From Anarhynchus alexandrinus (Eukaryota; Chordata; Aves; Charadriiformes; Charadriidae), in contig VUYV01000003.1 of NCBI GenBank assembly GCA_008711295.1, positions 8,336,515 through 8,400,514 on the forward strand: a stretch of 64,000 nt of DNA. The letters run 5' to 3'. Under the pieces are notes generated by a model. That model searched no databases, was not told the origin of the DNA, and saw only the letters and a program-made list of their open reading frames with translations. The translations under genes and the position numbers were made by a program. Shown here one piece after another: positions 50,726 through 62,200 of the stretch (within the stretch, counting starts at the first letter, position 1; every line of letters starts with the position of its first letter).

Positions 50726-53700
50726 CTGCAAGCCAGGGAGTCAGAGCGCACGGCAGTGAGTGAGCGCTGATTATTTTAGAGGTGACATGTCTGAGTGATG
50801 TTTCTCTTCTGCCCAGGTTCACTGGGATTTCCAAGACAGTTATGGGAGTATGTGAGTCCCCGTCACAAGAACTGGTGAATCATTTTTCTGCTCCTCCAGA
50901 TAAGCATATCATAAAAGGAGGAGAATCGAATAAATCCTCTGGCATAAATTCAAGCAAACATCTTAATTAAAGACAGAAGGTGTCAGATCAAGTGAATTTG
51001 TGAAAATATTGACTGTGGGCAAAAAGCATCAGAAAAGAACCTCGTGGTGTTCATTTCTTTGCTAAGTCCTAAACTCTGTGCTTCTCACACTCTCTGCAAC
51101 AGTTGCTTAGACCGTGCTTAGACCTTGGAAAAAATCTGCCTTCCCTCCTTCTACCCCACCTCTTTGGTTCTCACAAGAACGAGACAATTGAAATATGAGG
51201 AAAGGTGTTGAAGTACTGTTCTGTCTCGGGGTGTTTTTTAAAACAGTATTTAAACTCTCAGGAAAGCTATGATCATCATTGCTACTTAGGTTTACTTTTT
51301 GATGTGCCCTACATCACTTTTGTAAGGACTCTCAAAGCAGTGGAACCATCTCCACCTGCAACAGAGCTTAGAGAACTGTCTGATAATACATAGCCCTGAA
51401 CAAACTGCATTGACAAATAAATGTTGATTAAGACTCCTTCAGTCTTCTGAGGATGCCACCTCTGATTCTCACAAAACTAAGTTTCAGCCTCAGCTTCGTA
51501 ATGATCTGAGGTTACTTTTCCCTGAAAAGATGAATATTGATATTTGTTATCAGTTGTCACCACCGCTGTTTTAAGCTTCACCAACAGGCTAAAAGAACGT
51601 GGCATAAAATGCTTCCAAATTCCGTTTCATATCCTGTATAGGTCTGTGTGGGCATTGTAGAGTTTGCTTCCATTCTCTAAACATATTTTTTATGCTGTCT
51701 ATCATGCTGAAAATGCAAAACAGAAAAAGAAATGCTGATTTGGGATCTGTCTTTTGAATGAAGGGGATTTAGATCTATGTAGGCTTAACTTTCCTGCAGG
51801 ATGATAATAATGCAGAAGAGTTTGATGAAATTAACACAAGTGGGTCCATAACCTCAGTGATTTCCTGCAAAAGCACACAGACATAATTAAGCTCATATTC
51901 CTCTCCTATACAGGCAGGATATTTCTTACTCTGTAGATATTTCCTTGAACATCTGTGAGAAAAAGAAAACAACTGTAGCAAAAGAAAAAAACAAAACCAC
52001 CCTAATGTTTCAAACTGCTTTATAGCTTTAAGGTCTCTCCTTTTGCTTATTACACAGTCCCCTTTTCTCCAATTTTCATCTCCTCCCTCCTCTCCCATTT
52101 TGTTTTTCTGTTGTAGTATGCTATATGCTGAATTAAATAAGAGCAATTATTGGCAAACATAGATGCAGGTGATAAAACCAGCAACACCAAATGGGAATTT
52201 CCCCAAGTAGGTTTGTTTGCAGCTTGTTTACTGCTGTTTGCAGCTGTTTCGAATGATCTTTCCCCATTGTCTGCCCAGGAACGGGTGGAGTGAGGTGGTC
52301 CTGTGAGAGGTGAAGTTCCCCAAATTCCCTGCTCCATCAGAGGAGTCCTCACCCACCATGGCTGCGGAGGGTGCTTGGCTGCTTGAGAGGCAGAGCCTCC
52401 AGGCAATAGCACTGGAAGCAGCAAATTGGTTTGGGTGGTGGTTTGTTTTTTTTTTTTTTTTCCATCTCATTCTCCAACTCGGTGAATCATTAATATGGTT
52501 TAGAATGGAAATGAAAATGCCACAAAAGAGCATCTCATTGCAGGATGTCTGTAAAGATATATAAAAGGATCTTTTCATGGGTAATTATTCAAACCACTTC
52601 ATATAACTGTCACCATTAAAAGGTCACTAACTTTTACCACACAGGGACTGCTGAAGATGCAGTGTTGGCGCCATCTTCTAAAACTAGGGGAAATATTCTA
52701 GTGTCACTTATGGTCCTCGGTGATACTGCCTGGGTTTATCTTCTCTTAACTTAACTCAACTCGACTCGACTCTATTATGCAGAGAGGATCAAGGTGACCA
52801 CTGTGACTGGCAGAGTACAACCTTATAACAAACAGCAGTTCTTTCCCTGAAGAACTTTTACTCACAAAATGATAGACAGACCATATCTCAGGCACGTCAT
52901 CTTTTTACTGGTAATAATTGCAGTTACAACCTACAATGCTCTTGCTATATTTCATTTCAGATTTTAATTGCATACTATCATTCTCTTTCCAAATTAAGAT
53001 CCCAGCGCCTATTTTAAACTGTCTGTAAATACACATTAAAAAGATTACATCTATGACACAACCATGCAAGCAGCATATATGTGGCACTTTAAAGAAGCAG
53101 GTGTACTTGTAGAAGAGCTTGCTCTCAACCCAAATGCATGCATACACAAGGTTTCTGTGAAAAGTAAGTCCTTTGGGTATATTGCACATAATCCTCTTCC
53201 TTACACACTGTAACATCTCCTCTGTCAAATAGGGTTGAAATTGGCTAAATGGATTCCAATTTTATTAGATGAGGACTGACAGGCAGAAAGAAACTACTGT
53301 ACGCCCATTTCTTTGGGAAATCCAGCTAAAAAGCCTTTATTCTCAAGGTTGATGATATAAGCAGTATTACTCCCAGCAATGTGATATGCTGCCGCTGTAT
53401 TTTGAAGCTGCAAAAAAATGTCAGGCTACGCAGATGCTGTCTGTCAGAGGCTGCTCTCCTGCTGGCTGAGTAAGTTCTGGACACCCCTGAGCGCTTTGAA
53501 CATCTGCAGAGCCCAGGGAGGTTGTACAGGGGCACAGTGAGTGCCAGCAAACGTTGGTGCCATCCTTCTAGTCGGACATCAGTGCCCCCATTGCACTCTA
53601 AGGCAAGTGAACTCTGAGTCTCACAAAAGGCAAAAGGAAGGAACATTTATGTCTGCACTGAAGAGGTGCTGAAGGTTTGGGAGTTCAGAGGAAGGTGCAA

Positions 53701-56700
53701 AAAAGCTGCATGAAAACCTCGTCTTGCTTGGAGTGAGAATTCAAGGGAGAAACCCAAGGAGAAGATGCAAGAGTCCACCTTAGTGAGATAGTAGGCAGGG
53801 CAGAAGTGGCCCCAGAGGGTGGAAGATTAGCACGGAGCTGCCTTCCTTGGTCAAAGAGAAAAATTTTCCATGTGGTTAGCTCTTCAGAAGAGCGACTGTG
53901 TGCTTGTGCAGACCAGATTAGACTAAGTCTAGTGTTTGCACGACAGGCTGAGAAACCTGCTATTCTTTAACCTTTCCTTGTTCTTGCCCTCTGTTTATCC
54001 TGCCCACTTCCCCAATAGCCAACACTAAAGGAAAAAAAAGACCAAAAAAAAAGACAAAACAAAAGAAAGAAAAAAAAATGCTTGAAGATCGCGTTTATAA
54101 TGGGTAACCTGGAGGAAAGTGTTTCAGCTGAAAATTACTCCTGCAAATATATGTTATACTATGGGAAAATTATGTTTTCTGATTGAATTAACTAGAAATT
54201 AAAATGCCCTAAGATGCATGCTAACTGTTTCGCAACAAGCTGTCTCCTCGTGTACCATCCTTAGCATGTCACAGCCTGAAACGTGGTCAGTGAATGTGTC
54301 TCTGGATGTTTCATTTTGGAGCTGCCAGTGCTGAGGGCCCTTAAATAAATGCATAAATATGAATCCAAGTATCTAATTACAAACAGATTTTGGTGCTTGT
54401 GCTCAAGTTTCAGTAGCATTGGAGATAGTTTTTTTGGTACGGTAGCCTATGTTTCAACAGATAATGTAGAAATTAGTGCAATGTTCATTATTAGTGATTA
54501 TTCCTTACACTTGTTGAATGGGCCTTTCTCCTGCACCCATAATGGATGGCTGATTGGTGCTGATTTAATGATGTATAGCTTGTTATCTCCTGATGAGACT
54601 GGAGCTCACAAGAAATGCCAGGGATATGCCTTTTGAGAAGGTGACATGGGCTGCATATTTCATGTACTACTGGAGAGTGCAGGCAGGCTCGGTGGTGATC
54701 AAACCCCAGAAGATGTACATATCTACAGTTTTCCTGTGTAACAAAAATCCTGTCATCTGTTGACATGAAAGACATGAGATAATAGCTCTGCGACCCTACA
54801 TAGTTCTTCAGTCTGGACAGATGAGACAAATCTAAATAATTGAGCATGAGCTCCTCTGATTTTCTTCCTGTTAATGCAGTGCCACATCCAAAACATAAAA
54901 TGGTTTTGAACTTACCGCACTCATCTCCCACTTGCAGTGATCATTGTGTTTTCCAGCCACTGTTAATGAAAAGGCCAGCAAGGGTAAATGTTTGATTTAT
55001 ACAGGGTACTATAGGTCAGAATTGCCCCTCTGGCCAGCAGCAACTTGCTGCTCTGCCTTTTCTGCCATGCCTGTTTGGGAAACCGGCATTTGCTCTTTGA
55101 TATGAAGATGTTGAGGTAGCTAAAAATATATACCCAGGTACATCTGGGTACACAAGCGTACACAGCGTACACGTATACCCACACACATTCCCACCTAGCA
55201 ATAGGGTCCCATCCAACACCCTTTCTCACCTCACTGCTCACAGCCTGTAGTCCATCGTTTCACTTCAACCTTGGGCTTTGTCGGGCTTGCGAGGCAAGAA
55301 AATTTCAGCTTTAATAACCCTTTATCGAGTGGAAAGCTCCTAGCTGCCTCCCGTTTGAAACTGGGAACAGGCAGTCGTTTAGGCTGTTGTGATTACCGCT
55401 GCAGAAGATTCCTTTTTACAACTTAATCTTATTTCCTTTTAATAGTGTCTGTTGGTAAAATTTAGAAAAAGTGAAACAACAGCAGAACACTCACCAGCAC
55501 GTTCGTAACAACCTAATGCCAATGCTTTTTTATTGCTATCCCTATTTAAAATGACTGCAGTTTGTATTGAATTTACCTGAGATTCACAACATCATTTCCA
55601 AGTTACTATCTGATTTTGAGTACTTTTTTTTCTTTAAAGCTTTATTTGTTAATGCATTTTTCTATAATTATACCATGATCACTCCTAAGTGCACAGTTTA
55701 CATTGAACAGAGCCATTAAATGTTACTGCTGGTAGTTGATTGTTTCACACAGTTGTACAGAGATCTTTGTGTTTAGACTGAAAACAGCTTTATAGGGCAA
55801 AAATATATTTAGCTGCAGGAATTTCAGGTCACTATTTTTGTTGACGTCAATAGTTAATCAGGCTGGACAGCCTACAGGGTAATTGTGAAGCTGGTGTTAA
55901 GCAGTTCTGTGCTCAGTAGGGATCTCGGTACCCTTGCTGTGCATATGGTGATGTGCTCTAGTGGCTGGCTTTGAATCGTGCTCTGTCTGATGCAAAGACT
56001 TCATGGTGCACTAGAAGCTATGAACAATGCATGTTTTTGAACTCTTTGTTGCTTCCTTCTCTAAACTCATCCCTAGGTGAGGAAGGGATTTTATATTCAC
56101 AAAACCTGATCTTGATCCTACCTCTTTGGTGAAATTCATTTGAGTTCTGTGCCAAATTTAAATGAAAAACTACAGCTCTTTAACGTGTTTATAGCTCAGT
56201 GGGGTACACTGTAGTTTGAGGAAAACATTAGTATGTGTAATACTACTAGTGATGAATAATTAACATACAGTTATAACACCTTTCATCTTTATGGATTTTA
56301 TATGTGCAAGAATCATATCATTTTTCCCCAGCTCACATCTGGAATAAAATAGAGCAACAGTTGAAGAGAATGTACACTCTCAAACAGTCCAGGGTAGGAA
56401 CTGAAGGTGACTGCTGCACACAGATGAAACATTAGAGGGAATTTAGTTAGGCAGAAAGTATTAGCAGGAATCAAGCACCTAGTGATGGAGCTGTGCACAG
56501 TGCCTTACACATGTAATTAACTGAATTGAAATTTGGAAAGGACACAGAAGACTTCACCACTGCCCTTGCTGAAAGGACTACTGCATCTTTTAATAGCCTC
56601 ACGTAAGCAAGAGCTCATTTTAATGTCCTGTTCAGAAGAAAGAACATGCCATCTGCAGAATTAGCAAGAAGTATCTGTGGCAAGTGGGCATTCCTCAGGG

Positions 56701-56934
56701 ATTTCCCACTTGCAACATTTTCCAGCCCTTCCCTAGCTTTTAAAGGCCCCTGGAATCATAATGCAGAGCGACATGAGTGCTTAAAAGCTACTGCAGGACG
56801 CCTCTATTTGGGCACTGTAGGTTTGCTGAATCAGGAAAAAAATTGTTATGCATGTATAAAGAGAAAACCTGAGCAGCCGCAGTGGCCTTCGGAGAGCTCA
56901 GTGCTCTGAGCACGAGGTTAGCACAAAGGCTGTC
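50726..56934. other. Non-coding DNA
   Basis: No gene is supported. Visible items are a T run at 52446-52461, a pentanucleotide array at 52745-52773, A-rich DNA at 54029-54078, and a small group of short repeats at 55131-55173. A tRNA box-A-like TAGCTCAGTGG near 56201-56211 has no box B after it. Confidence 0.6.
52745..52773 (+). repeat. Degenerate pentanucleotide tandem array
   Basis: Six units of period 5 read CTTAA, CTTAA, CTCAA, CTCGA, CTCGA, CTCT. Each change differs from its neighbour by one step, which suggests point mutations spread by local duplication. Confidence 0.85.
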
Positions 56935-57030
56935 GAGATCAACCGGGTGCCATTTCTGCCTCAGTACATCAAACTGCAAAACGGGAGGTCCTTGACAGAT
57001 GGGAGAGGTGATTAAGTTGTCCAATCAAGG
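56935..57030 (+). repeat. Weak MIR-like SINE core fragment
   Basis: TGCCTCAGT followed by CTGCAAAACGGGAGG resembles the MIR core word TGCCTCAGTTTCCCC then CTGTAAAATGGG. It is followed by GACAGATGGGAGAGGTGATTAAG, which partly matches the next MIR block. The match is short and diverged, so this is only a suggestion. Confidence 0.3.
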
Positions 57031-58964
57031 GAAAGCCAAGCCTCTTTGGCCTGGTGTTCAAAAATAATTCAGTGAGAGCTGCGGAGGGGAAGGAGATTTT
57101 GGATTCATTTGCAACCGAGGCCAGCCCAAAGTGCTGATAAGTTAAGTAGTCGCATGAAGCAGCTGACTGAGAGAAAGGGCGTGAACACGGGAGCAGGAGA
57201 GCTCCCACCCTTAGGCACCACCCCATTTGCACCAAAGGTTGGGGCTCTCCAGCTGGTCAGGATCCCCTGCTTCAATCCAAATGGAGGCCCCTTTCCCTGT
57301 GCACTCACCGTTGCCCACAGTTTTTGAACGGAGCGACTGTGTAAGAAATGATCTGGGCCATCAGTAACGAGGGGAAGGGGGAAAGGGGTGAGCCAGGCAC
57401 TGGCTCCTCTCCCCCTCGTCTCCTCTGGCATAGCTGGTGATGCTGCCTCATTGCAGGGGCACCCCACACATCCGCCCAGGACTGCCAGGATGGAGGAAAG
57501 CCTCTGGCCTGGGAGCCCTCCAGTAGGACCATCCATGTCCAAGGATGGGGAACAGCAGGGCAGCCACCACCCCACCAGCACAAACCTGCTTTTGGCTACT
57601 GCTGCACTCACTATGCAGGCAGCAAGGCTTTTTAAGGCTTTAACAACAGCCACAGTGAGACGATAAAGGACTAACGGACTCCAGTTCTGCCTGGTAAACG
57701 GGGCTGGTTTGGCAAAGTTTTGTTCTCTGCCCAGCTGCGTGGCCGGTTATCAAGGCACCCTCCGCCTTATCAAACTGTTGGTTTTGTTCCTGTTTAAAGC
57801 ATCAGGCCAGCCAAATGCAGTGCCATAATGAGCAAAGTCAGTCCTCTGTTCCCGAGGCTCTGAAGAGAGGTCTTCAGCGGGCAGGCAGATGGGTGCTAAT
57901 TCCCACCGTGAGCGCTGCCTCTTCTTTGCTTTATATCGGCGATTGCTTCAGAGGTCACCCCTAACTTCATCCCGACACACAGTTATTTTCCAATCTTTAT
58001 CTTTCTGCAAAAGTTTGTTTTCTAGTTTTGCGCTTGTCTATTTATAAAGGGAAAGGACAATTTTATCCCATATTCAGATTTCTCCAGCATGGCACTAATT
58101 AAAGCCAATGACAGGCTAGCCCATTTTATAGACGTGGAATCACCTTTCCTGATGCCTCCTAAGAGACGTTTCTAGGCAATAAATGTTGACTGAAATTGAT
58201 CTTACCTTTTTTGCAGGAATGGAGGTTTTATTGACTGCTGTGTTTTCAAGATGGAAACAGAGAAGCTGAGTTCTGTTTGGGCTCTAATAATACCCCTCTC
58301 CAATGTGAGCATTTGTCCATTGGACAGTGACAAGCCCATATCTGCCCCAACCAAAAAGAATAGCTAGAAATGAGAATGTATAGGACTAAAATACTGCAGA
58401 GTCTCTGAAGTGCATGCTTTTGAAAAAGTTGAATTCACAGGCTTATGACTATAAAAAAGTCAATTCAAAATGGATTTGCCATTCCAGTTTTGCTGACTGT
58501 TCACAATTTTTAAGACTGAAGATCACACTGTAAAACTTGCACTTTGCTAATTTTTTTCTTGAGTACCTAATGGAAGATGAACCTATTATGAATTTTCCAT
58601 AGCTTCCTCCAGAGACATTTAAAAATGATCTAAAATTATAGCATCTCCTTAGGTAATTAGTTTAGTTATGGGCTGTTTAAGAAACACAATTGCTTATTTA
58701 AGATTCACAAGTTACAGAAGTTATTAAGGTCAAAGGGCTGCTCTCAGGATTGACATTACAAATTGAAAATGTGACTTTGCATTTTACTTTTTTTTCGATC
58801 CATCTGTTTTTTCCTCGATGTTTTCACTTCTTTTACTGTGTTTTTACTTCTTGTGTGTGATGTTAAAATGAACTCATCTGTATAAAAGACATAAACAAGA
58901 TCCTAGTGCTTTCTTTTGGTGGGCTGACACTTGTTCCAAGTTCTACACCAAATATTCTAACACC
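57031..58964. other. Non-coding DNA, GC-rich in its first part
   Basis: The part 57100-57660 is GC-rich, and a 182-codon frame on - (57105-57653) runs through it alongside overlapping frames on +. None has a known domain. From 57960 on the DNA is AT-rich with no recognisable feature. Confidence 0.55.
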
Positions 58965-59240
58965 TCGACATTGGTGTGGCCTCACTTCAAGTACAGTGTA
59001 CAGTTTTGGGCTCCGCAATATAAGAAAGATATAAAAATATTAGAATGTGTCCAAAGGAGTGCAACAAAGATGGTGAAAAGAATAGAGGGCATGACTTATG
59101 AGGAGCAGCTGAGGATACTAGGTTTGTTCAGCTTAGAGAAGACTCGTCATAGTCTACAACTCTCCGCATGAAGGGGAGTGGGGAGGGAGGTGCTGATCTC
59201 TCTGGTGTCCAGTGAGAGGACGCGAGGGTGACCTTACCAA
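58965..59240 (+). mobile_element. CR1 LINE internal fragment (end of reverse-transcriptase region), decayed
   Basis: The + strand frame from 58971 encodes [20 protein letters not shown] and continues through [26 protein letters not shown]. This is the familiar CR1 ORF2 segment that follows the reverse-transcriptase core; the usual form has RPHLEYCVQFW and [15 protein letters not shown]. After LEKTR about 20 bases of the expected sequence appear to be deleted and the frame stops at 59169-59171. DNA-level similarity then resumes, as in TCTCTGGTGTCCAGTGAGAG and GACGCGAGGG, and fades near 59240. Both ends are missing, including the terminal octamer repeats, so this is an inert and older copy in the opposite orientation to the one at 28570. 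Confidence 0.9.
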
Positions 59241-62200
59241 TAGATGTTGCATCCAGTTCCAGTAACCTGAAGTTACATCCTCTGGTGTTCATTAATGACT
59301 GTATCACAAATTCCGTCTTGGTTTTCTGATATGGAGCAGGAACATGAGAGCTTGAGAGAAAAAGAGAAGAAAAGCTGACAGCACTAAGTACCACTGGAAT
59401 TTTTTTCACCGTTAGTTTTTCACTGATTGTGAGGCTGGGAGAGCCTGACTGAGGCAGAGTGGTAGTTGAGAAGATAGTTTACAGTGAATGATGGCTTTTT
59501 AGAGCTTGACAGACAACAGTATGTTGAAAGGTGTTTGACATACTCTTGTTTGATAGCAGTAATCATGTTGGTCAAGAGAAGATCCTAATATTTCTCATTG
59601 GCATTCAGCAGCCCCAAGAATTAAGGGTCCTTTTCAAATCTGATGGTTCACATTTCTGTCTGTCACACTGTCAAAGAATTCATTTCCTTTGCGTGGTTTC
59701 GAGTCTGTCTTTGCCTGGAGAAAGCACTTTGAACTCACTTTATCTCATCTGCAAAGGAAGCTGACAGCTCTTTGCTATAGAAAATATGTGTCTGATAACT
59801 ATATTACCCCTTAAAACACTCTTCAGCCCCAGACTGCCAAATACTCACTGCAGAGACAAGGCAGAGCTCTCCCCGTTGCTCTGTCGAGGGTTAAGACTGT
59901 GCTTCGTGATGCTTGCCCATACACTAAGGCACAAGGTGTATACGGTGGGGGATGAGGAGGGGGAAGGAGCTGTGTATGTGTGTGGGGAATATCCAAAATT
60001 CATTGTACACTTCATTTCTGTTTTTCAAAATATGCCACGTCTGTCCTTTTTACGCACCGCCGTCCACTCCACTTTTCTGGGCTGCCTCCACTCCAGTGTG
60101 ATCAGAAATACTCCTTTATTCATCTCCGCCTGTGGCAATGGTGACTAGATGGACTGCTCTTAACCTCCCAACTCATTTTTTATTCTTTGTCAGATCAGAA
60201 GGATCGGAGGAGTCCATGTAGCACAACAGCACCTCGCTCCTCAAAGCGGTGTCCTGCCGCTGCCGTCTACAACATGACTTCACACAAGCTGTATCCAATC
60301 TATTTCTACGCTGCATTGTCACCAGTTAAAATTGGTCTTGTTCCTCCATTTTCAAGCTGAAAAGAGAGAGGAACAGATAAGCCCCAGTTTAATTTGTTCT
60401 GGCAATTATTGGAAATCTCCCACAGAGAGAGGAGCCCTTGCCTATCGGTGCGGAATGACATACAGCCATACGGGCCCAGACAAAAGGAGACCCCGCTTTT
60501 CTGCAAGTCTATTCAGGCATGTATAGACATATTGGATGAGGTACCAGCCCATTCGCATCTTAATGGGGAAAAAAGAGAGATGAGGACCTAAAAAAAAAAA
60601 AAAAAGAATAAAAACTATCAAGTGAGAACTGGCATTGAAGGCTTGAAAACAAACTGCACTGGTGAAGAGAGGGGGAGGAAACTCTTTTGACTGTCTAGTC
60701 CAGCAGATAACTACACTGCTGCTGTATGTGTTTTAGAAGTATCAGAATAATTCTGTTATTACAGATAAAGGTTACTGTAAGATTGATTTGGAAATGTGAA
60801 TTGAAGATAAGTGTGTTTTGGAGCTGGGATACAAGCTAAGCTGCTTTTTTTTTCCCCCCTCTTTCTCTCTCTCTCTTCCTCTCCCTCTATTTCTGCAAAT
60901 CAGAATTCAACATTAATTCAACCCAAATGAAACTGTTAGGATAAAACACCTCTGAGAAGCATTTTAAAATATAATTTCCTGCAAAATGAGTGTGTAAGTT
61001 TATTAAAAAAACCAAAGTGCTAGTCAAAAGGTGAAAGAAATATATTACATGATTATGGAGGAAGAAAGAGGTTATTTAAGAAATAGCTGAAATGGCAGTT
61101 CTTTTTAAATTGTCATGTGGATGCTTTTAAAATGCAATGACAATGGCAGCTATTCTTTAAGGCTTTTTCCTTATACTCTGCTCCTGAGCCGAGGGAAAAA
61201 GTGTTTGTGGAGCAAATCACTTTAAATTCCAGGTAGATTTTTTTTTCCCTGCCTCTGGATTAATTTTCTCAATTTATCCCTTTAACAATACTTAATAATA
61301 ATTCTTGTGGCCACCTAACTTGTCTACACTGAAAACAGCTGACAGGAATAAATGTCAAAGTTTGGTCATTGACATCCCAGAAATGGTTTCTCATTACGTT
61401 AATAACATGTTACAGAAGAAGAGTCGTAATGTAAACTTAGAAAACAACAGACTTTCCCCCTCCACTCCACCCCCCCTGCCTTGTTTTTAAAGAAACTGTC
61501 GGGACTGATCCAAAGCTCATTGCATTGATTGAAAATGCTTTTGCTAGCTTTGCTGGATTTGGAGCTGATGCATTGTTTATAGGGATTATAACCTCTGCTG
61601 TTGTTGTTGTCTGCAACAAAAATTTAATAATTTACAAAGCTAACAAAATCATCTTTCTTTTTGTTAATGGTGATTTCTGTGCGGGATGATTAGAGAATAG
61701 TTTTCTGACTGACCAGTGCTCTAGTTAGGGAAGTTAAAAACTAAATTTTAAAAACCAAAAATATGCCACCAGATAGTTAGAAAATGCACGTGTAATTCCA
61801 GGGAAATAAGTTCTTATTGCAATTAGGGACCATTGTGTTTGAGCATTAATAGCCTGGGGCAAACATAATAAAGCAGTTCCTAACTGTTGGTAATGACAGA
61901 TTTCTCAGGGATTATTACTTAATTAACAATAATTTGAAAGGGTGGTTCAGCTGAGATGAAGCATTCATTTCTCCGGCATATCTAAACAATACCTGATCAA
62001 AAGAACATGTAGCCTGCTAACATTTCTCTGGGTACTTTGGTTTCATTTGTGTATGTCTGCCCGCCTGCCTACATAAAATATTATTTTTGCATCCAAGCTG
62101 CCTTTTTTGTGGGTCCATATAACAGTAACTGGTTCCCGCTTGGATATTTGCACGTTGTTTTCTTGTCATACGGTGGCTTCTGGGTCTCTGCAGACGATGA

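Noticed and set aside
52657..52695. CAGTGTTGGCGCC as a hAT terminal repeat
   Set aside because: Similarity stops after five bases and no partner end is found nearby.
56195..56260. tRNA-like box A (TAGCTCAGTGG)
   Set aside because: No box B at the right distance and no cloverleaf can be drawn.
57105..57653. 182-codon open frame on -
   Set aside because: No known domain, overlapping + frames of similar quality, GC-rich setting.
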